Shown piece after piece: positions 56,250 through 64,000 of a stretch of 64,000 nucleotides of DNA (positions are counted from its first letter, which is position 1; every line of letters starts with the position of its first letter). Location: positions 3,675,501 through 3,739,500 of the forward strand of contig JAJTWR010000044.1 in the NCBI GenBank assembly GCA_021613335.1, in the 5' to 3' direction. The DNA comes from Whitmania pigra (lineage: Eukaryota > Annelida > Clitellata > Hirudinida > Haemopidae). Under the pieces are notes generated by a model that was not told where the DNA came from, ran no database searches, and worked only from the letters and a program-made list of their open reading frames with translations. The position numbers and the translations under genes are program-made.

Positions 56250-57390
56250 GATATGAAACTTATAAACGTTATAAAACGTATTAACAGTGTATTTTCTGTT
56301 TTTCTTCAACTTCTTAAAATTATTTGCAGTGCTAGCATTCAAATTCAGTGATGAATGCAATTATTTGGCTGTAATTCAATAATGTCAAGATGAATCTTGA
56401 AATAATTATATGTTAAAACACATAAAATTTGTGTTTGCAATTCCTTCAATAACTATCTTTGGTTATCAACATTAATCAAAGACTCAAGAGAAATTCAGAC
56501 TTTATGGGTCACTTAACCTTAGGATATAAGGAAACCTCTCAAAGTTTTACGAAAATTGGAAAAAGCTGAAACGACATCCCTGTATCTGAGAAGGCAGAGG
56601 TAGCTAAAGAGGGCATGAAGAATAAACTTGGATAACCCTTTCCTTATGGAAGATGTGTCCTAACTGCTGGGTGTGGCAAACCTACAGTGGATGGATGGCT
56701 CTTCTGCCAGCTCAAGTTCTGAATGGCATTTATAGTAAGCCAAAGAATCTGGAAACATTACCGTTTCTTAAAAATAAGTATTTTAATTGCAGCGCGATTA
56801 TTCCTCAAAGGTGCTAGAAGTATCGGATTTTGTTTATTATGATTGGTGATTATGTTTTAACACAAGTTAATAGCAGACATCGATAGAGGAGTGATTTGGG
56901 TCAGATCAAATGAACCCAATCAATTTTGAAAAAAATTCCCGCCAAAGTATTTCAACAATTTTTTATAATTTGAGCAAACAAACTAGAAAACAAATTCAAA
57001 TGAAACTTAGCATATATTTAGACAATGAAAGCATAAATAAATTAACAAAGTTTTATTAACTAAATGATTAGTTTTCAAGATATATAATTTAAAAAAATGG
57101 AATTTTTCAATATTTCACAATTTCCAAACCACATTCTTCAAAAATAGTAAAAAATAGACAAAACATTCAACTTTAAATTATTTAATAGTTTGTAATTAGA
57201 TATGTAAATCCACCAAAAATCATAGCATTACCACATTTACAATAATAGTTATAATGCAGTAAGTGTCTGATTTTTTAAAAATAAACTTTTTCTAAGTCAG
57301 TTTATTTTATTAAGGCGCAAAGTACTTTTTTTAAATATAGTACTTAGTAAAGTACAGTACTTAGTATGGTAAAGTAAAAATTACTTTTTG
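56250..57390. other. Unassigned AT-rich region
   Basis: Contains no coding pattern I recognise. Direct TAGTACTTAGTA-like motifs occur at 57340-57370. Confidence 0.4.
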
Positions 57391-57392
57391 AT

Positions 57393-57771
57393 ATTGTTGT
57401 AAACTTAGATTTTTGGAAATTAATTAAGTTTATATTGCTAATATAATTAAATTTATACTTAATTATATTTGGCATCTTTTTCGGGCACGCAAATAAGTAA
57501 GTTAACTAATAAGTTTATTAGAGCAGGTATTCAGTTAACGGAACTGAATAATAGAGGTTAAGTTAAGAATTGAGGTACTTAAGGATGCAAATAGATATTT
57601 GGGCTTCCAAGTTGTCTTGATTCTCGTTGTTTGTCAGGTGATTATCGAGAATGCTTTTCTGTAGCAAAAATAGATCCCACCTGCCCGAAAAAGATTCCAA
57701 ATATAATTAAGTATAAATTTAATTATATTAGCAATATAAGCTTAATTAATTTCCAAAAATCTAAGTTTACA
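57393..57771. mobile_element. Foldback element built from two inverted LTR-like arms
   Basis: 57393-57488 is the first 96 bp of the repeat at 37083 in plus orientation. 57490-57771 is nearly the whole repeat in minus orientation. The outer 90-odd bp form a long inverted repeat (TTGTTGTAAACTTAG ... CTAAGTTTACAACAA). Confidence 0.85.
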
Positions 57772-58010
57772 ACAATACCATCTTCGAATTTAAACCACCT
57801 CGTTAACATAATAAAAAATATCGCTGAAACTAGAAAAGTGCCGATTTGCAGAATCTAAGGTTATGTTTTAGGCCATATCGTAGCATTGGGACTATTGGCT
57901 CGGATCCTATTAAAATTTCTATAGTCCAGAACATAAAACCTCCTAAATGTAAAAAGGAGGTCAAGATAATCTTTAGCTATTTCTGATCATTTATTCCACA
58001 GTGTGGCCAG

Positions 58011-58282
58011 ATAGCTTGTGTGATGATAAATAATGATAATAATATTGATGATGATGATGATGACGATGATGATGATGATGATGACGATGATAACAATAAT
58101 AACAATAATATTGAAATTACCCGAAGTGGCCAATATTGAAGGGGCCAGATAGCTTGTGTGATGATAAATAATATTAATTAATTAATTAATAATAAATTAT
58201 CATAATAATAATATTGATGATGATGACGATGACGACGATGATGATGATGATGACGATGATAACAATAATATTGAAATGACCC
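58011..58282. repeat. GAT/AAT microsatellites in a duplicated unit
   Basis: GGCCAGATAGCTTGTGTGATG occurs at 58011 and 58142, each followed by AATAAT and a GATGATGACGATG-type array and then ATTGAAAT-ACCCGA. A roughly 131-bp unit duplicated, with drift in repeat number. Confidence 0.85.
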
Positions 58283-58370
58283 GAGGGTCCGCAAATTAGT
58301 TAGTTAACTAATAAGTTTAATAGAGCGAATATTCAGTTAACGGAACTGAATAACCGAAGTTAAGTGTTTA
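58283..58370 (-). repeat. LTR-like arm, minus orientation
   Basis: AACTAATAAGTTTAATAGAGC, AGTTAACGGAACTGAATAAC is the complement of 37300-37370. Confidence 0.7.
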
Positions 58371-58468
58371 AGGAATTTGAGATAGTTGTTGACGATTTTA
58401 GATATGCACATATGGTTATACGTATTCAAATGATGACTTCAATTTATTTAGTCTTAGACATCGCCACG

Positions 58469-59057
58469 GTAAAACCGTTCGAGACGGACCCACACATTTT
58501 AATGAGATGCTCTACTTTAATGAAGATCCACCCAAAACAAATTAAGCTCCGCCTAAAATGAGTAAAAGTAAATCTTTGATCCGTAATATTTTTAGGTATA
58601 TCTCTTTTTAGGGAAAATCGGTCCGCATATTTAGGCTCCGAATAGATCCGCTCAAGTGTTAGGGTAGGGTTATGGTTAGGATTAGAGGATAGGGTAGGGT
58701 TAGGGGATATGGTATGGTTAGGGGTTAGGGTAGGGTTAGGGGATAGGGTAGGGTTAGGGGATAGGGTAGGGTTAGGGGTTAGGGTAGGGTTAGGATTAGG
58801 GGATAGGGTAGGGTTAGGGGTTAGGGTAAGGCAAAGCGTAAACTTTAAACACTCGATTGCTAATGTCAGACGTCAAGTATTTCCAAAATTATAATAAAAC
58901 TTTATTAGAGACTTTTATGTAAATGACTTAATATATATTGCGGATAAAAGATTCACTTTTACTCATTTTAGGCGGAGTTTAATTTGTTTAGAGGTGGAGC
59001 TTTATTTTTTCTTAGCATCTCATTAAAATGTGTGCGTCCGTCTCGAACGGTTTTACC
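58469..59057. mobile_element. Foldback element with TTAGGG-like core
   Basis: Outer inverted repeats of about 100 bp: GGTAAAACCGTTCGAGACGG ... CCGTCTCGAACGGTTTTACC, including CATTTTAATGAGATGC and TAAGCTCCGCCTAAAATGAG. The centre holds the telomere-like array at 58657-58830. No coding capacity. Single arms of the family occur at 20057, 23851 and 49825. Confidence 0.85.
58657..58830 (+). repeat. Interstitial TTAGGG-like degenerate array
   Basis: Variants of TAGGGTTAGGGGATAGGG and TTAGGGTAGGGTTAGGGG. About 170 bp, one orientation, with a higher-order unit of around 18-24 bp, not pure telomere repeat. Confidence 0.9.
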
Positions 59058-59364
59058 CCTCGATCTTTCGGTTTCCAAAAGTTCGGTTTAAATTGGATTC
59101 GAAAAAAATTTTTGCAATTATGAAATTTCAGCTATCAAGAGAGACAGAAAAAGGAACCAAGTATGTTCTCCAACTATGTATGATATAAGTTGCAAGATCA
59201 GCTTTGCAAGCTGAGAATCATCTAAAGAGGATAAATTGGCGTGATTAATGAATTCTAACAGAAACATGTTGGGCCCATGTCTACAGTCTGAAAAACTTCA
59301 AGATGCTACAAGAACAAAAAAAATAAACAAACTATTCAATTAAAATAGTTCAGAAGGTGGCAAC

Positions 59365-60444
59365 CAGTGATATTTCCATTAATGGTAATTGAAATAGAAA
59401 TTATTTTTTCTCGATAATGGAAATTAAAATTTGGGAATGGAATTAGGAATAGGAATGGAAATTGCTTGAAAAAAATGGAATTAGGGTGAGAAGTAGGAAT
59501 TATTTTTTAATTTAAAATGGAATTAGAATGAGAAGTAGGAATTATTATTTAATTTGAAATGGAAATAGAATGAGAAGTAGGAATTATTTTGCAGAATGGA
59601 ATTATAATGAGAAATAGAAATTATTTCTGAAGCCAATTTAACTCAAACATTTTTATATATGGTGACTGTTGTGTACAAACAATTATGTCACCGGAATGGG
59701 CACATCTGCTGCATGCAGCTAAGCTGTACATCGCAACTGTTTGTGAAAGCAAGGAAGATTCAGTTGAGGCAGTTCAGGCGTCTGGTTCTGGTGGTGAATC
59801 TCCATCATTCTCATTGCCAACTCGGACTTCATTGAAGAAATTTAAATTTTTGATAAGATTCAGTCTAGTACAACTGCTGCGAGTATTAGTTGTATCAACA
59901 AAAGGGACACTTAATCAGCTCAACAAATATCTAGCCGATATAATAGAAGAAGAAGAACATAATGACACAATAAATTTCTGGAAAGAGAAGAATACTCGTT
60001 ACAGTAAATTGTATGAGTTAGCCCAGGACTTATTGTCAGCACCAGCTTCTCAGGCCTACATGGAGCAGATATTTTCACTCTGCGGCATCCTGACTACAGG
60101 ACGACGCAACCGAATGCAAAAGTCCTTGGAGATGAGAGCTTTCCTCAAACTAAACTCATTTTGACTAACTGTGGCAATAAATGTTCAATAATTGTTTGTA
60201 GTTGTTTCTTTCTTACTTTAAGGATGCTTTTATAATCATTTCAACTTTCGAAAAGGCTTTAGAGGAAAACAAAAATATTGAAAATGGAATTAGAATAGGA
60301 ATTAGAAATTATTTGAGCAATGGTAATTAGAATCGAATGGAAATTTTTAGAACTTTGAATGGAATTAGAAATAGAAATTATTTGTCAAATAATAATGGAA
60401 TTAGAATTGTAATGGAAATTATTTTGCGAATGGAAATAACACTG
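59365..60444 (+). mobile_element. hAT transposon, internally deleted
   Basis: Ends CAGTGATATTTCC and, complemented, CAGTGTTATTTCC. Exact 8-bp duplication GTGGCAAC (59357-59364, 60445-60452). Subterminal AATGGAATTAGAATGAGAAG repeats fill both ends. Confidence 0.94.
59685..60161 (+). pseudogene. hAT transposase, C-terminal fragment
   Basis: 158 codons; the last half has FWKEKNTRYSKLYELAQDLL, SAPASQAYMEQIFSLCGILT and RRNRMQKSLEMRAFLKLN, the hAT dimerisation domain (note MEQIFS where ERVFS is usual). The catalytic domain is absent. Confidence 0.88.
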
Positions 60445-60636
60445 GTGGCAACAACTTCAACAACATTGATCTTGTTAAAGTATTTCCATGCTAATTGAAT
60501 AACACACTTCTCTAATAGAAGTGATCTACATTTTTTTAGGTCTTTTAGGTCATCCTCTAAATCTTAACTTAAATTAAGGAACTTTTTCACACACTGACTA
60601 AACATTGAAAATAAAATGATTCCATGTCAACATAAT

Positions 60637-62188
60637 CAGACAAAAGTTTTTCTCCATATAAATGTGGACCACTCTAATATATAAGGTTCAAAACATCTTA
60701 TTGAGAACAAATTCAATGCCCTGGAGGTTTGCTCAGAATGAAATTGATTTCTAAAATAAAGACAGTATTCATAAATTGCAGGTGATCAGGCAAAAACAGA
60801 AATGAGAATGGTAGCATACTATAGTTACATTTATAGATGAAAATGGTCATTTAAAAAATTTATAAATACAATTAAGTTGGTAAATATTTAGTACATGGTT
60901 GGTAAATGAGGTATGAGTATGAGTCACATATTTTGATTCAACATCTCTCGTTATCGTTAATTTTATAAACTCACAAATTTAGGTGTAAAGAATCACTCTG
61001 ATTTGGTTCAATCTTCTTTTTTGTATCCTGTGGTAAATTTACCAAGATTTTATAAAATTAATTAACTAAGACATACAAAAATAGACAACTTTTCCTGAAA
61101 GTTCCAACCTAGACTTGTCACATATCAAAATTTTTAGGGCTTCAAATTCATTTATCAGTTTGGAGACATCATATTTTTTATAATTTGGTAATGCTGGACA
61201 AATATGCAAAGAAGCTAAATTATAATTTTTTGTTTTTTGTTGTTTGATTATTCAATAAATCCCTTGCACCTTGGGGTGTCCTGCACTTTAAAAAGTTGCT
61301 CAGGTCAGACCAGTGATAAAAAAATACACCTTCGAACAACACCAAATCAGCCGTCTTTCCCACCCTAAAACCTAAGTGTCTTTTTAAAGCTCTTGGAGCA
61401 ATTGGTGCTGCAACGGAGAAGCTCCAACCACGGAGCCTACAGACAGGGAAGCATCAGAAAAACATGGAATTCTTTTCCAACCAATGTCCGTCTTGCATCG
61501 CCAATAGAACATTTTATAGAGGTCCTCTACTTAAAACTTATTCAGTCAGCCGTCCTGAATTCATTTTTATTGTTCTTGCATTTTATTGTTTGTTTATTTT
61601 TTTACTCTGCATACTCAACTAAATTGCCGGCAATGTCTGTTGCCCGCACATCCCTTTGGGATAATTACATAATTACTTCACATTTTCGATCCATATTCAT
61701 TACTCGTATATCCATAATTAAACTTAAATAAAGTAAATGTATTTTTTACTTCAGTTATTGAAATAAATGTTACTAGCAATGTAGTATAGCTAAAGGCATC
61801 ATAAAAAAGCATATGTCAATATTTAAAGACGCTTAGGCATTTAGTAATTTGATTGACATTTCTAAATATTTATTGATAACAATGAAATACCTGCAATACA
61901 TTTTGCAGCTGAGCAATAAAGACCTGTTTGATTTCAATTTTCTGTTGCATTTTCTCAAGGAATATTTTGTTTTTCCTAATAAAGGTTATATATTGTCGAA
62001 TGCGATTGTTGATTGCAGATTTTTTTATTGCCTTAAAAGACAAAAATTTTAAAAATTAAAAAATCTGATGCAAAAGACAAGCCAGATAGAAATCTTACAT
62101 TTTTTTCTAAAGCTTTTGTATTTTCACTGATTTTATTTTTGAGATTATCAACATACTCACTAAGGCTTTTTCTTTCAATTAAAAGCAC
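60637..62188 (-). CDS. Unnamed coiled-coil gene, several exons
   Basis: Minus-strand exons with good splice sites: 62188-62099 (CATTTTTTTCAG/GTAAGA, 30 codons), 62031-61891 (CTTTTAAG/GTATTT, 47 codons, same phase), 61214-61090 (ATAATTTAG/GTTGTC), 61027-60975 (TTTACCACAG/GTGAGT) and 60750-about 60637 (TTATTTTAG; TGA at 60639-60637 or a later donor). The first two encode SLSEYVDNLKNKISENTKAL and FLEKMQQKIEIKQVFIAQLQ, heptad-like Lys/Glu-rich coiled coil; the third DVSKLINEFEALKILICDKS. The 61090/61027 and 60975/60750 joins are in phase; between 61891 and 61214 the phases do not match, so an exon is missing there. I do not recognise the protein. It could be part of a larger cytoskeletal or centrosomal gene, and I found no evidence that it belongs to intersectin. 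Confidence 0.6.
61384..61545 (+). pseudogene. CR1/L2-type LINE 3' coding fragment
   Basis: Encodes RRSSNHGAYRQGSIRKTWNS then FPTNVRLASPIEHF, the R----------WN-LP--V--A-S---F end of many LINE reverse transcriptases. It is in the opposite strand to the coiled-coil gene, inside its intron. Confidence 0.6.
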
Positions 62189-62370
62189 CTGAAAAAAATG
62201 ACAAGATATCCAGGTTTCTTGAAACATGTTAAAAATCAACAGGACAACAAAATGCATTCTTTTAGATTCTCGAATTCTATTGGAGCAAGTCAAATATTAT
62301 TCAGCTGGCTTTTTGATGCAGCTCATATAAGACCAAATTGACAAAACACGTTAGATGTACACTAGGGTGA

Positions 62371-62543
62371 CCCGCCAAAACAGCCCTGCGACAAAATAGC
62401 CCCGTCAAAACCTCCTCGTCAATATATCTTTATAAAAAAAAATATGTATATGAGTTGAAGACATTAACCGATAACTTATTTCAAATTTGATTAAATGAAA
62501 TGAGTTTTATGTTTTGATGGTGCTGTTTTGACGTTGTTAATAT
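62371..62543 (+). mobile_element. CGACAAAATAGCCC MITE, second copy
   Basis: GGGTGACCCGCCAAAACAGCC, CGACAAAATAGCCCCGTC, ATTTCAAATTTGATTAAATG and TTTTGATGGTGCTGTTTTGAC match the 23925-24104 MITE. The right end is cut by the hAT at 62544. Confidence 0.7.
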
Positions 62544-62883
62544 CAGTGATGCCGAGTACTTGAATACACGAGTACTTAAGGACGTACATAAGTACATTTG
62601 TTGTACTTGAGTATTTATACTTAAGTCCGTTCACGATTGTGTACTTAGTACTTGTACTTTAAATACATTTTTAATACTTATTAATAAGTACATTTTAAGT
62701 ACTTTTAAATTTTTTTTTAAATAAAAATTTTTAAAAATAAAAGTCCTATTATAATGAATTTGACCTCGACAGTTCTAATATAGTCCATGTTGTTACTGAC
62801 AATGGAGGCAATTTCGTTAAAGCCTTCAAACAATTTTCTGAGCCAAGCATGTTAGAGGTGGAACCATCTGATGCATGCGACAT
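62544..62883 (+). mobile_element. hAT terminus, same family as 31948-34350
   Basis: CAGTGATGCCGAGTACTTG, AAGTACATTTGTTGTACTTG, one minisatellite unit and CTGACAATGGAGGCAATTTC to GATGCATGCGACA. Homology stops at 62883, so the rest of the element is missing. Confidence 0.85.
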
Positions 62884-62904
62884 TGATGATGGGACTAAGT
62901 CATT

Positions 62905-64000
62905 TATTTTATTTATTTTTATTTATTTATTTAACCGGTCGAAGGGCTGAACAGCCACTAATACGACCAGCCTCAGCAAAAACAATATAACCAATACAAC
63001 ATCGAGCGAGGAAAAGCAGGTTACAGATTAGTCTGTAATTGTTAAAAATTCCGAAAAATCTATCTCGAGGATTAATGCTCTGAAACGGGAGAAAGTGCCA
63101 GCAGATACCACCTCGTCTGGTAGGGAATTCCAGACCGCAACAACTCTGTTCAAAAAAAATTTTTTAGTAGCATTTGCCGAGCACTTCCTCGTACGTAACT
63201 TAAAGCGGTGTCCCCGTGTTCGATTGTACTGTGCAAATTGAACAAAATTTAAAAGATCACTATTCACAAGACCATTCAATAATTTAAACAGAAAGCAAAG
63301 ATCAGTAATTAAACGTCTATGTTCAAATGTTTTGAGCCCTAGCATCTTAAGTCTGGCTGGATATGGCGAATGGTGGGAATTGCCTTAGTGAATCTTCTTT
63401 GTACTGACTCAATTCTTTTAACAAGGTATTTGAGGTGGGATTTCATACAGGGGAGCAATATTCTAGTATCGGCCTAACATATGTACAAAAGGCTTTTATT
63501 AGAGTGGTTGGGCCTCTAGTAGAAAAAGACAATAGGATCAGTTTGGATACGGTTGATGCTTGTTTCACGATATTATCAATGTGTTTGTCAAAGTGGATAG
63601 AAGAATCAATGAGCACCCCTATATCTCGAACTATGTCAACTCTTGTTAGATTGTTGTCATTAATGAAATATTCACAAGGGTTAGAACTTCTTCTGCAGCC
63701 AATCAGTGAGAGAATCTGGCATTTGTCAGGAGCTAGTTGCAACTGCCATTTATCACTCCATTCTGCTATCCTGTCAAGAGAGTATTGTAGTAGGTATGGA
63801 GACTTATTGTAAAGCTTAACATCATCTGCAAAGAGTTTGCTGATGGTGCCTGAGCTGTCAAGAGTGCTGGGTAGGTCATTTATGAAGAGTAGAAATAAGG
63901 TTGGTCCTAGAACACTGCCCTGAGGGACTCCACTTGTGACAGAAACTTCATCAGAAATAAATCCATTAATATTGACTCTTTGTGTCTTCAAATTGAGAAA
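62905..64000 (-). pseudogene. CR1/Jockey-type LINE, 3' part, runs off the window
   Basis: Minus strand: from 63991, [29 protein letters not shown] (catalytic), WSDKWQLQLAPDKCQIL, RDIGVLIDSSIHFDKHI and TYVRPILEYCSPV. Then, after a short gap, LGLKTFEHRRLITDLCFLFK, RGHRFKLRTRKCSANATKKF and VVAVWNSLPDEVVSAGTFSR, stop near 63028. The 3' UTR ends in TTCGACCGGTTAAATAAATA and a TAAA-type tail (62905-62935). The frame is open apart from one break near 63400-63440, so this is one of the younger LINEs. Confidence 0.9.

Noticed and set aside
58657..58830. Chromosome end
   Set aside because: Repeats are degenerate, about 170 bp only, and lie inside an inverted-repeat element with normal sequence on both sides.
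58709..58894. Gly/Val/Leu/Arg-rich frame
   Set aside because: Translation of the TTAGGG-like array.

Overview
The window looks like nuclear DNA of an animal. It is AT-rich and intron-bearing, with most of its length made of dead or dying transposons. The clearest host gene is the 3' half of an intersectin (ITSN) gene on the minus strand, 27797-50431. It was assembled here by hand from 14 splice-consistent exons (521 residues: RhoGEF/DH, PH and C2 domains). None of these exons stands out as a long open frame. The species cannot be fixed from the sequence. Short introns (39-82 bp) next to transposon-stuffed ones (2-5 kb), L2/CR1/R2-like LINEs, Tc3-like, pogo and hAT transposons and a tRNA-derived SINE fit a marine or other invertebrate, or an early-branching chordate. 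No bacterial operon, rRNA, true tRNA gene or CRISPR array is present.

Layout. 1-1430: hAT element with perfect 8-bp target duplication. 1430-4600: repeats and an R2-like reverse transcriptase relic. 4841-6912: three exons of a kyphoscoliosis-peptidase (KY/hillarin)-like gene, plus strand. 7171-14555: a pogo-like element that received a 620-bp hAT, then a second hAT, which itself holds an LTR retrotransposon. 14.5-27 kb: SINE tails, a perfect 252-bp tandem duplication, a promoter-bearing LTR-like block, hAT, CR1, L2 and gypsy relics. 27.8-50.4 kb: intersectin; its introns hold a Helitron (with a hAT inside it and a Tc3-like element inside that), several hATs, LINE copies and minisatellites. 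51.0-54.3 kb: a long R2-superclade LINE whose only visible lesion is one in-frame stop. 54-60 kb: inverted-repeat elements, one with a TTAGGG-like core, and a hAT. 60.6-62.2 kb: minus-strand exons of an unnamed coiled-coil gene. 62.4-64 kb: MITE, hAT end and a CR1/Jockey-type LINE running off the window.

The host genes act separately: KY-like proteins are muscle/cytoskeletal transglutaminase-fold proteins, and intersectin is an endocytic scaffold with Rho-family exchange activity. What links the window is nested insertion, which can be dated relatively because many elements keep exact target-site duplications (TSDs). No undescribed multi-gene system is evident. The most informative items are the hidden multi-exon genes, the nested insertions with exact TSDs, and the non-standard inverted-repeat elements.
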